DNA of 64,000 bases, from contig NZ_JACHND010000001.1 of the NCBI RefSeq assembly GCF_014205275.1, positions 5,084,001 to 5,148,000 on the forward strand, given 5' to 3'. The notes beneath the pieces are model-generated. The model worked only from the letters and a program-made list of their open reading frames with translations, was not told where the DNA came from and made no database searches. Made by a program: the position numbers and the translations under genes. The stretch is from Sphaerisporangium siamense. GTDB lineage: Bacteria; Actinomycetota; Actinomycetes; Streptosporangiales; Streptosporangiaceae. This document shows positions 8,069 to 15,622 of the stretch, piece by piece. How positions within the stretch are numbered: the first letter of the stretch is position 1; every line of letters begins with the position of its first letter.

Positions 8069-9552
8069 CCGGGCCCGGCGTGCCCGAGGTGTTCAGGATC
8101 GGCCCCGGCCGGCTCACCGCCGGCCTCGACCGCTCCCTCCGCCTGGACTACGACACGCACCGCAGGGTGCACGGCCGCCTGCCGCGGCTGCCCGTCGACG
8201 ACCTCATCGCCCTCGCCGAGCTCGGCGACCTGCGCGGCAGGGGAGGCGCGGGCTTCCCGTTCGCCCGCAAGCTCCGCGCGGTCATCGACGCGGCCGGCCG
8301 CCGCGGCGCGCCCATCACGGTGGTCGTCAACGCGACCGAGGGCGAGCCCGCGGCCGCCAAGGACAAGGTGCTGCTCACCCGGGCGCCCCACCTGATCCTG
8401 GACGGCGCCGACCTGGTCGCCCGCGCGCTGGACGCCCGCGAGATCGTCGTGGGCGTCGCCCACGGCGGGCCGGGGGAGCGGTCCCTGCTCAACGCCGTGC
8501 ACGAGCGCGGCATGACCGACACCGTGCGCGTCGTCCGCATGCCCGACCGGTTCATCTCCGGCGAGGGCGGCGCCCTGGTCGCCGGCATCAACGGCGAGCG
8601 CCCGATCCCGCCGGGCCGCAAGGTCCGGGCCAGCGAGATGGGCGTCGGCGGCATGCCGACCATGCTGTCCAACGCCGAGACCTACGCCCAGCTCGCGCTG
8701 CTGGCGATGCTCGGGGTGGACCTGTACTCCTCGGTCGGCACCCCGCTCGAACCGGGCACGGTCCTGCTGTCGGTCGGCGGCTCGGCGCGGCGCCCCGCCG
8801 TCGTGGAGACCCCGACCGGCGTGCGGCTGCGCGAGGTGCTCGACCTGTGCGACGCCGTCGTGGGCAAGGGCGTGCTGCTCGGCGGCTACCACGGCACATG
8901 GATGTCCGCCGAGTCCGCCGAGCGCGCGGAGGTGTCGCGGGCCGGGTTCGAGGCCCTCGGCGGGGCCCTCGGCGCGGGCATCGTCATCCCGCTCGGCGAG
9001 GGCTCCTGCCCGCTCGGCGAGACCGCCAGGGTGGCCAGGTACATGGCCGAGCAGTCGGCCGGGCAGTGCGGCCCCTGCTACATGGGGCTGCCCGACCTGG
9101 CGCGGGCGTTCGGCGCGCTCGCCGACGGCGACGGGCACATCGAGGCCGTCAAACGGGCCGCCGAGATCATCCGCGGCCGGGGCGCGTGCGGCCACCCCGA
9201 CGGCACCGCGCGGTTCGTGCTGTCGGCCGTCGGCGTCTTCGCCGAGGACGTCATGACCCACGCCGCGTACGGCACCTGCGGGCTGCCGGTGCGCGGGGTG
9301 CTCCCGCTGCCGCAGGAGAACCGGGCCAAGGCCCAGGAGGCACAGCTCACCGTGGACTGGTCGCGGTGCGAGGGGCACGGCCTGTGCGCCCACGTCGTGC
9401 CGGAGCTCATCAGCCTGGACCAGCACGGCTATCCCGTGGTCAGCACCGCCTCGGTGCCGTTCCGGCTGGAGGGCGACGCGCGCCGGGCGATCGAGATGTG
9501 CCCCGCGCTCGCCCTGCGCCTGGCCCCCGCGCCCGCCGAGGCGAGGAGGTAG
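8065..9552 (+). CDS. NuoF-like flavin/iron-sulfur protein fused to a 3Fe-4S-type ferredoxin domain
   Basis: The product is 495 residues. Residues about 1-400 resemble NADH dehydrogenase subunit F: the glycine-rich GRGGAGFPFARK loop, the NATEGEPAAAKDK flavin region, an SLBB-like middle and the iron-sulfur C-terminal domain. In canonical NuoF the cluster is held by a CxxCxxC plus a distant Cys. Here the first Cys is Ala332 (SAGQCGPC), leaving C335, C338 and C375. Residues about 427-495 form a ferredoxin domain with C435-x5-C441 and C479-Pro, typical of single-cluster [3Fe-4S] ferredoxins. The start ATG 8065 has AAGGAGG at ideal spacing and overlaps the upstream stop. No other nuo genes are nearby. 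Confidence 0.82.
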   Translation: MTGPGVPEVFRIGPGRLTAGLDRSLRLDYDTHRRVHGRLPRLPVDDLIALAELGDLRGRGGAGFPFARKLRAVIDAAGRRGAPITVVVNATEGEPAAAKDKVLLTRAPHLILDGADLVARALDAREIVVGVAHGGPGERSLLNAVHERGMTDTVRVVRMPDRFISGEGGALVAGINGERPIPPGRKVRASEMGVGGMPTMLSNAETYAQLALLAMLGVDLYSSVGTPLEPGTVLLSVGGSARRPAVVETPTGVRLREVLDLCDAVVGKGVLLGGYHGTWMSAESAERAEVSRAGFEALGGALGAGIVIPLGEGSCPLGETARVARYMAEQSAGQCGPCYMGLPDLARAFGALADGDGHIEAVKRAAEIIRGRGACGHPDGTARFVLSAVGVFAEDVMTHAAYGTCGLPVRGVLPLPQENRAKAQEAQLTVDWSRCEGHGLCAHVVPELISLDQHGYPVVSTASVPFRLEGDARRAIEMCPALALRLAPAPAEARR

Positions 9553-9608
9553 CGGGCGGACGACGCGGCGAACACGACCGCGTGACTCTCGCGGGATCCC
9601 CGCCGCCG

Positions 9609-10439
9609 TCAGGTGACGGGGATCTCCAGGAGGCGCACGCCGTCGTCCCTGCGCACCTCGAAGCGGGCGATCTCCGCGGTGGCGAGCGCGGTGGCGCCGG
9701 TAAGCCGCAGCGGGCCGGGGTGGCCGGGGACGCCGAAGCCGTCCCCGGGCCGGATGCGCCAGCCCGACACGACGTCGGTGTCGCCGCCGCGCGAGACCGC
9801 CACCAGGCTGCACCGTTCCGGGCCGGTGACGCCGCTGAGCTGGAAGGCGACCTCGGTGCCCCAGCTTCGCGGCGTCAGGCCGACCTTGCCGCTCACTCCC
9901 GTGCCGGGGCTCGCGCCCTCGCGGAACTCGGTCGCCGCCGGGGCGCCGGTGGGGGCCGCCACGGTCGTGCCGCCGATGCCGGGCCACAGCCGGGACGCCG
10001 CCACGCCGCCGGTGACGCCGATGAACAGCACGGCCGCCACGCCCAGGGCGACGGCACGGTGGCGCCGGGCGCGGGCCGCGGTGATCTCCTCCCGCGACTC
10101 CTCGGCGCGGGGCGGGGCGTGCCGCCGGCGGGGGGAACGGCAACCGGGCGGCCGCGGGTCCTGGATGACGCCGGGGGAGCCGTGCGCCGCCCCGTTGACG
10201 GATCCGGCGGGCCGCGCGCCGGGGGCGGCGCCGTGCGCCGTGGCGCGGGGCGCGCCGATCACGTCGCCCCTGATCAGGTCCAGGGCGTCGGGCAGCGCGT
10301 ACATCTCGCGCAGTTCGTCCTGGCAGCTCGGGCAGTCGAGCAGGTGGCCCTCGAACGCCTCGGAGTCCTCCTCGTCGAGGACCCCGAGGATGTACGCCGC
10401 CACGTCGGCGTGCGGGGGCGAACCCATGAGGCCGGTCAC
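9609..10439 (-). CDS. Membrane anti-sigma factor with zinc-finger (ZAS/zf-HC2) domain
   Basis: The product is 276 residues. The N-terminal zinc-binding anti-sigma domain carries His plus HLLDCPSC (H-x3-C-x2-C), the ZAS signature. A proline/arginine-rich linker follows, then one membrane helix (about 130-150, VALGVAAVLFIGVTGGVAA) and an extracytoplasmic beta-rich domain of about 120 residues. Its ATG overlaps the stop of the ECF sigma gene (ATGA), so it should hold that sigma factor at the membrane. The extracytoplasmic half resembles anti-sigma-K C-terminal domains. What triggers release is not evident. A start 12 bases downstream (MGSPPH) is an alternative. Confidence 0.87.
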   Translation of the reverse strand: MTGLMGSPPHADVAAYILGVLDEEDSEAFEGHLLDCPSCQDELREMYALPDALDLIRGDVIGAPRATAHGAAPGARPAGSVNGAAHGSPGVIQDPRPPGCRSPRRRHAPPRAEESREEITAARARRHRAVALGVAAVLFIGVTGGVAASRLWPGIGGTTVAAPTGAPAATEFREGASPGTGVSGKVGLTPRSWGTEVAFQLSGVTGPERCSLVAVSRGGDTDVVSGWRIRPGDGFGVPGHPGPLRLTGATALATAEIARFEVRRDDGVRLLEIPVT

Positions 10440-11005
10440 CCCCTCTCCTTCATCGTCTTCTGCAGGGCGCGGAGCGCGTAGTACACCCGGGACTTGACCG
10501 TCCCGGGCGGCACGCCGAGCACCTCGGCGGCCTCATTGATCGTACGGTCGTGCAGGTACGTCTGCACGAGCGCTTCCCGATGCTCCTCCGACAGGCTGTA
10601 CAGGGCCTCCGACACCACCATCGCCGACAACGTCGGCTCCGACCAGTCGGGGACGGCGACGCTGTCGAGCCGGTCGGGTTCGACCTCCTGGGGGCGCGCC
10701 GAGCGCTGCCTGCGCGCGTCGATGACGATCCTGCGCGCCACGGTCATCAGCCAGGCCCATAACAGGCCGGGTTCTCTGTTCAGCTTCCCCGCGTTCCGCC
10801 ACGCGCGGAAGACCGTCTCCTGGACGACATCCTCTGCCCATTGCCGGTCGCCTCCGGTCAGTCTGCGCACGTTGCGGAGGAGGGGGCCGCCGAACTCGCG
10901 ATAGAGCGTCGCGACCAGCTGCTCGTCCGACTCGTCGTGCGGCACCTCCGGTCCGGACCGGACGCTGCGATGACGCTGCACAGGCACATGGTGGCAGCGC
11001 ACCAC
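10436..11005 (-). CDS. ECF-type RNA polymerase sigma factor (SigK-like)
   Basis: The product is up to 189 residues. Sigma region 2 spans about 28-95 (DVVQETVFRAWRN, LWAWLMTVARRIVIDARRQ) and region 4 about 125-185 (LSEEHREALVQTYLHDRTINEAAEVLGVPPGTVKSRVYYALRALQ, described in parts). It is followed with an ATGA overlap by its presumed anti-sigma factor. The start is uncertain: GTG 11005 is the longest reading. The region before PHDESDEQL is unlike typical members, so a later GTG near 10946 is possible, though its Shine-Dalgarno spacing is poor. It diverges from the DUF4142 gene, a plausible regulon member. Confidence 0.88.
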   Translation of the reverse strand: MVRCHHVPVQRHRSVRSGPEVPHDESDEQLVATLYREFGGPLLRNVRRLTGGDRQWAEDVVQETVFRAWRNAGKLNREPGLLWAWLMTVARRIVIDARRQRSARPQEVEPDRLDSVAVPDWSEPTLSAMVVSEALYSLSEEHREALVQTYLHDRTINEAAEVLGVPPGTVKSRVYYALRALQKTMKERG

Positions 11006-11147
11006 CAGTCACGTGAGCAAATCACACAACTTCCGTAAAGATTTAAATTCCCTCAGAAATACGTGAACCGCCCCTCTTCGCGGGCCGTACCTCCCCCTGA
11101 CAAGCGCGCCCGAGGGATCCGGGACAACGGAAGGGAGAAAGCGTTCG

Positions 11148-11786
11148 GTGAACCGGCTACAGCTCAGGTCCATACGGCTCGTCGAGGTGCTCGCCGCACT
11201 CGCGTTCCTGGTCATCGCCACGATCACGGTCTTCGCCATCGCGCCCGGCATCGTGCCGGGCGCGAGCGGCTCCTCCGGGGAGTGGACCGGGACCGAGTCC
11301 GGCCCGCTCGGGCCCGCCGACCGCGACTTCCTGGTGAAGGTGCGCCAGGCCGGCCTGTGGGAGATCCCGACCGGGCAGCAGGCGCAGGAGCGTGCCGGCG
11401 GCGAACGCGTCAAGGAGGTCGGCCGGCATCTCGTCGCCGACCACACCAAGCTCGACGAGCAGGTGCGCGCCCTGGCCGCCAAGCTGGACGTCCCCCTGCC
11501 GAGCACGCCCACCACCGACCAGCAGAACTGGATGGCCGAGCTGTCCGCCAAGACCGGAGAGGACTACGACCGCGCCTTCGCCGCCCGGCTGCGCTTCGCC
11601 CACGGCAAGGTGTTCGCCGTCGTCGCGGCCGTGCGCGCGGGCACCAGGAACGACGAGATCCGAGCGTTCGCGCAGGTCGCGGTCGACGTGGTCATGAAAC
11701 ACATGACGCTTCTCGAAAGCACGGGCAAAGTCGACTACTCGTCGTTGCCCACGCCCCCGCCTCCCTCCCCTAACCCCTCCAAGTAG
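11148..11786 (+). CDS. DUF4142 secreted or membrane-anchored protein
   Basis: The product is 212 residues. A basic N-terminus and one hydrophobic segment (about 13-35) suggest a signal anchor or uncleaved signal peptide. Residues about 52-190 match DUF4142, a four-helix ferritin-like fold of unknown role: it begins with DRDFLVKVRQAGLWE, continues through VKEVGRHLVADHTKLDEQ and ends at MKHMTLLES. The tail is proline-rich (PTPPPPSPNPSK). GTG 11148 is preceded by AAGGGAG. It is divergent from the ECF sigma gene and may be controlled by it; the AT-rich 140 bases between them would hold both promoters. Confidence 0.82.
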   Translation: MNRLQLRSIRLVEVLAALAFLVIATITVFAIAPGIVPGASGSSGEWTGTESGPLGPADRDFLVKVRQAGLWEIPTGQQAQERAGGERVKEVGRHLVADHTKLDEQVRALAAKLDVPLPSTPTTDQQNWMAELSAKTGEDYDRAFAARLRFAHGKVFAVVAAVRAGTRNDEIRAFAQVAVDVVMKHMTLLESTGKVDYSSLPTPPPPSPNPSK

Positions 11787-11865
11787 GGGACGAAGGCGTC
11801 AAGGTCATCGTCTCAGCCAGGAAAAACCACGTACGACCGCGACCGCGCCGCGGAGACCCGGAGCC

Positions 11866-11914
11866 GGCGGCCGATCGGCGGGGGATCCACCTCCCACTCG
11901 ACCGATCGGCCGCC
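11866..11914. terminator. Bidirectional hairpin between convergent genes
   Basis: A perfect 13-bp inverted repeat, GGCGGCCGATCGG (11866-11878) and CCGATCGGCCGCC (11902-11914), with a 23-base loop, lies between the ends of the DUF4142 gene and the convergent GMC oxidoreductase gene. There is no T run, as is common for actinobacterial terminators. Confidence 0.55.
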
Positions 11915-11928
11915 TCGGGGTTTCCGCC

Positions 11929-14292
11929 TCACCCCGGTCCGTAGACGTCCCAGAGCTGGCCGACGAAGAACCTCCCGAACCGCGCCAGCGCGGCGAGGCC
12001 GTGCGGCCCCTCGGTGGAGAAGCTCTTCAGCGTCGCGGCGAGGTCCATGGGCTGGATGTGCAGCGTCCCCGCGCCGACCACCACGGCCTTTCCGTCCTCG
12101 CCCTCCGGGACGTGACCCTCCAGCAGGCATGTGTAGAGGGTCGATGTGTCGAGCCACAGCCGTGTGGCGGGCCCGTGATGAACGTCCTTGTACCCGGCGA
12201 GCGTGCGGGGCCTGCCCTCGCCGTCGGTGAACCACAGCCGGTAGCGCATCTCGCGGTGGTCGGGCCGCCGGCCCGGCGCGAACAGGTTGAACCAGCCCCG
12301 CTCCACCGCGCGCCGCCCGCCGAGGAACTCCGCCTCGACCCACCCCTCCGCCCGCGCCGGATGCGCGGGCAGGGCCAGGAAGCGGTCCACGTCGTCGACC
12401 TCGATGGTGAGCTCGAACGACACCCTGTCGCCGTGCGACCTGCCGTCGACCTCACGGGACCGCGGGTCGGACACCCCGACGGAGACGAACCCCGCCATCT
12501 CCTCGCTGAAGGACAGCGACGTGGGCTCGGCGGGCTCGCCCACCGTGACCGGCCCGCGCACCTCCTGCGGCGGGCTCGCCGCCGTGCTTCCGTTCATGAC
12601 GCTCATCAGAGCCCGGCCTCCTCCACGCCGGCGCTCGGCCGGCCGTCGTTCCAGGATGCGGGTGCACATGCGGTCGGCCAGCGCCGCGATCGTCAGCGAG
12701 GGGTTGGCCCCCACCGGGCCCGGCAGGGCGGCCCCGTCGGCGACGTACAGCCCGGGATGGCCGAACATCTCGCCGTAGGGGTCACAGGCGCCCTCGCCGG
12801 CGTGACGTCCCATCGGCACGCCGCCGAGCGGGTGGACCGTGATGATGCGCTTGCCGAGCCAGGCGGGCATGTCGGAGTGCTCGGCGCCGAGCACGTCCGA
12901 CACCCGGCGCATCGTCGCGCGCAGCCGGTCGAAGTGGTCCTCGCTGCCCTCCGAGCTCCACTGGACGTCCAGCTTGCCGTCGCGCAGCCGCAGCCGCCCG
13001 TCCGGGACGTCCCTGCCCATGCCGAGCAGCGGGAGCGAACTGCCCGACAGCTCGCCCTCGCCGACCAGGGCGGCGATCTCGGCCGACATGTTGGTGTCGC
13101 GGGTCAGCAGCGCACGCAGCCGGTCGGCCAGGAAGCGCGCCGCCCGCTTCACCTCGCTGCGGACGTCGGCCCCCTCGACCAGCCAGTCGATGAACGCGGG
13201 GTACCCGCCGTCCTGGATGTAGGCGCCGCGGCCGGCGTCGCGCGGGCCGTCCAGCTCGTCGGCCAGGCGGATCGCGCTCGTGATCACCGGGCCGCGGCTC
13301 GCGGTGATCGTGCGGGTCCTGCTGCGGTCCTTGGCCCGCAGCAGGAACGTCAGCAGGTCGCCGTTGCCGGAGAACCGGGTGCCGAGCGCGTCGCTCAGCC
13401 CTGGCAGGTTCGGGCGGCTGCGCAGCAGAAGCAGCGTCGTGCCATAGGTGCCCGCGGCGAGCACCAGCCGGTCGCAGCGGATGGTCCGCCGCTCCGAGCC
13501 CGGGTGGTGGCGCACGTAGTCGACCTCGTACCCGCCGTCCGGGTGCGGCCTGACCTCCTTGGCCTCGCGCAGCGTGCGCAGGTCGGCGCCGTGGTGGCGC
13601 GCCGCGGAGAGGTAGGTGTGGTCCAGGCTGTTCTTGGAGCCGTCGTTGCAGCCGAAGTCGCACTCGCCGCACAGGCGGCAGGTGCGGCGCTGCACCCCGT
13701 GCAGGTTGCCGTACCCGGGGTCGGGGATGGGCACGCCGATGCCCGGCTCGGCGCCGGGGAAGGGCGCGAAGTTGATCGCCAACGGCGGAAGCCGCCAGTC
13801 CAGCCCCAGCTCGGCCGCCGCGTCCTGCATGGCCCGGGTCTTCGGCGTGTCGGAGTAGACCGGGTGGTCCAGCGGGTACGGCGTGACGCCGACCATCTTC
13901 TCGACGGCGTCGTAGTGCGGGTCCAGGTCGGCCCGCGTCACCGGCCACGTCTCGTACCCGCCCGTCGGCAGCGGCTCCTCGTGGACGAACCAGCGCTCGT
14001 CCTTGCGGAGCATGACGTTGGCGTAGATCAGCGAGCCGCCCCCGAGCCCGCTGCTCACCACCGAGTCACAGCCGCTGAAGCTCCACACGTCGAACATGCC
14101 GTAGTGACCCTCGGCCGGGTCCCAGAACGCCTTGCTCATCTCGGCGGGGCTGCGCGGGAACATGCCCGGCGCGTAGGCACGGCCCCGTTCCAGCACCACC
14201 ACCGACAGCCCCGCCGAGGCCAGGCGATACGCCGCGACCGAGCCCCCGAATCCGGACCCGACGACGACCGCATCGACATGCTCTGTGTTCAT
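11929..14292 (-). CDS. GMC oxidoreductase (cholesterol-oxidase-like) with extra C-terminal domain
   Basis: The product is 787 residues. FAD is bound by the N-terminal Rossmann motif VVVGSGFGGSVAAYRLA (9-25). Later GMC blocks include SSGLGGGSLIYANVML and the C-terminal HPLGGVPMGRH and ADGAALPGPVGANPSLTI, which hold the active-site His/Asn. A Cys-rich motif C205-x2-C208-x2-C211-x3-C215 (CRLCGECDFGC) sits in the substrate domain. Residues about 575-787 form a second, beta-rich domain unlike ordinary cholesterol oxidases, possibly used for lipid or partner binding. It follows the alpha/beta hydrolase gene on the same strand, and the two probably act on one hydrophobic substrate. The ATG at 14292 is preceded by a hairpin whose loop exposes GGAG. 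Confidence 0.85.
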   Translation of the reverse strand: MNTEHVDAVVVGSGFGGSVAAYRLASAGLSVVVLERGRAYAPGMFPRSPAEMSKAFWDPAEGHYGMFDVWSFSGCDSVVSSGLGGGSLIYANVMLRKDERWFVHEEPLPTGGYETWPVTRADLDPHYDAVEKMVGVTPYPLDHPVYSDTPKTRAMQDAAAELGLDWRLPPLAINFAPFPGAEPGIGVPIPDPGYGNLHGVQRRTCRLCGECDFGCNDGSKNSLDHTYLSAARHHGADLRTLREAKEVRPHPDGGYEVDYVRHHPGSERRTIRCDRLVLAAGTYGTTLLLLRSRPNLPGLSDALGTRFSGNGDLLTFLLRAKDRSRTRTITASRGPVITSAIRLADELDGPRDAGRGAYIQDGGYPAFIDWLVEGADVRSEVKRAARFLADRLRALLTRDTNMSAEIAALVGEGELSGSSLPLLGMGRDVPDGRLRLRDGKLDVQWSSEGSEDHFDRLRATMRRVSDVLGAEHSDMPAWLGKRIITVHPLGGVPMGRHAGEGACDPYGEMFGHPGLYVADGAALPGPVGANPSLTIAALADRMCTRILERRPAERRRGGGRALMSVMNGSTAASPPQEVRGPVTVGEPAEPTSLSFSEEMAGFVSVGVSDPRSREVDGRSHGDRVSFELTIEVDDVDRFLALPAHPARAEGWVEAEFLGGRRAVERGWFNLFAPGRRPDHREMRYRLWFTDGEGRPRTLAGYKDVHHGPATRLWLDTSTLYTCLLEGHVPEGEDGKAVVVGAGTLHIQPMDLAATLKSFSTEGPHGLAALARFGRFFVGQLWDVYGPG

Positions 14293-14369
14293 CGCGCGAA
14301 CTCCGTTCGCGCGGTGCTCGGGCGCCTCCGCGCCCGAGCACTGGATTCTGGAGTCTTCTTGGTGTTCAT
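14289..14369 (-). CDS. Possible 26-residue coupling/leader ORF between hydrolase and GMC oxidoreductase
   Basis: An ATG at 14369, five bases after the hydrolase stop, opens a 26-codon frame rich in Arg, Ser and Thr (MNTKKTPESSARARRR then PSTARTEFAR). It ends at a TGA overlapping the ATG of the oxidoreductase gene (ATGA). Its first codons (ATGAACAC) repeat those of the oxidoreductase start. It could couple translation across two hairpins that it spans, or may be untranslated spacer. No homologue is recognisable. Confidence 0.3.
   Translation of the reverse strand: MNTKKTPESSARARRRPSTARTEFAR
14293..14341 (-). promoter_or_regulatory. Two abutting perfect hairpins over the GMC oxidoreductase ribosome-binding site
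   Basis: Two perfect stem-loops lie back to back. One is CGCGCGAAC/GTTCGCGCG (14293-14301 with 14305-14313, 3-base loop). The other is GTGCTCGGGCGC/GCGCCCGAGCAC (14314-14325 with 14330-14341, 4-base loop). In the minus-strand mRNA the first lies directly against the oxidoreductase ATG and its loop contains GGA of the only Shine-Dalgarno-like GGAG. It could tune translation, or the pair could be a processing or attenuation site. Confidence 0.5.
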
Positions 14370-14374
14370 CGCGA

Positions 14375-15475
14375 TCACCCGGCGTGGCGCTTGAGGAAGT
14401 CGAGGATGCGCGGGAACACGTCTACATGGGCGTTCTTGCCGATCAGCGGGTCGATGTGCCCGTAGCCGGGGACGACCTGGAGCTCGTGCAGGCCGGGCGC
14501 CCGCTTGGAGAGGATCTTGTGGCAGACGATGTTGCTGTCGGCGAACACGTCGTTGTGGTCGCCGGTCATGAACAGCACCGGCGTCTCGACCTGCCCGGCC
14601 TCGGCCAGGTAGTCCTCCGGGAGCCGGTCGTGCAAGGGGTTGCCGGGGTCGCACTTCACCGCGCGCCCGGCCACCGCCATCTTGCGCATGTGCCGGTAGT
14701 AGTTGACGTCGGCCGCGCCGTTGAGATCGGCGAGGCGCTCGTGGACATGGGTCCGCGGCGCGAGGTTCGCGTGCCGGTACATCGCCGGCCGGCCTTTGCC
14801 CCACATGAAGCTCTGCATGGCGCAGGCCGGCTCCCGGCACTCCGGATGGAAGAACGAGACGAGCCGCGAGAGCATGCGGCGGCGCGTGAACGGCGGGGCC
14901 TCGCTGAACCGGGGGTCCAGGTACGAGACTCCGAGACCGTACTCCAGCAGCGCGGGCCCGAGGAGCAGTTTGACGCGGGACCAGGCCGGCACCCGCGGGG
15001 TCAGGCCCACGCTGTTGGCGACCATGCTCGTGACGCCGTCGAGCGCGCCGCCGAACAGGCTCATCTGGAAAGAAACCGACCCCAGGCAGTGCGCGATGAC
15101 GTGGATCCGCCGTGCCCCAACGTGACGGCGGAGCTCGGTCATCGCGGCCGGGTGGTCGAAGGCGGCGATGTCGTCGAGCGACTGCCGCCGGGTCTCCATG
15201 TTGTAGGGGAACCTGTTGCTCATCCGGAAGTCGAGCGTCCAGACGTCGCCGAACCCGCTGTCCAGCAGGAAGCTCACCAGATTGCGGTGCTCGGGCATGA
15301 TGAACATGTCGCTGGACGAGGTCAGGCCGTGGACGAGTAGGACGACGTCGTCGGACTCCGACCCATGGAATCGCGTCAACGTCAGGCCGAGCTCGTCCTC
15401 GGTCGAGAATGGGTGGACCGAGACCTCGGCGTCCGGCACGCCCTTGAGCGTGTACCGCGGGATGCGGTGCTCCAT
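14375..15475 (-). CDS. Alpha/beta hydrolase with cysteine at the nucleophile position
   Basis: The product is 366 residues of the alpha/beta hydrolase fold. The oxyanion-region HG motif is LLVHGLTSSSDMF. The nucleophile elbow reads AHCLGS, so Cys replaces the usual Ser (GxSxG), as in polyhydroxyalkanoate synthases. A later Asp (FMTGDHNDVF) and His (PGYGHIDPLIG) complete a triad. The ATG at 15475 was preferred over a longer reading to 15604 because it has AAGGAGG upstream. It leads the GMC oxidoreductase gene, a pairing known in bacteria, sometimes as a single fused protein. The substrate is probably a sterol or lipid ester, by inference from the neighbour. Confidence 0.83.
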   Translation of the reverse strand: MEHRIPRYTLKGVPDAEVSVHPFSTEDELGLTLTRFHGSESDDVVLLVHGLTSSSDMFIMPEHRNLVSFLLDSGFGDVWTLDFRMSNRFPYNMETRRQSLDDIAAFDHPAAMTELRRHVGARRIHVIAHCLGSVSFQMSLFGGALDGVTSMVANSVGLTPRVPAWSRVKLLLGPALLEYGLGVSYLDPRFSEAPPFTRRRMLSRLVSFFHPECREPACAMQSFMWGKGRPAMYRHANLAPRTHVHERLADLNGAADVNYYRHMRKMAVAGRAVKCDPGNPLHDRLPEDYLAEAGQVETPVLFMTGDHNDVFADSNIVCHKILSKRAPGLHELQVVPGYGHIDPLIGKNAHVDVFPRILDFLKRHAG

Positions 15476-15622
15476 CTGACCGTCCTCCTTGGTGACCCGC
15501 TCCAACAATGCCAACGGGCGGGCGCGCGCGGCATCGTGGAAACCCCGTACATCGGTGTGGGGACCCCGTACGGTGCCCTCAGGGGTCTCCCGTAGGTGAG
15601 ACACCGGTCGCGCGCCAGTGGT

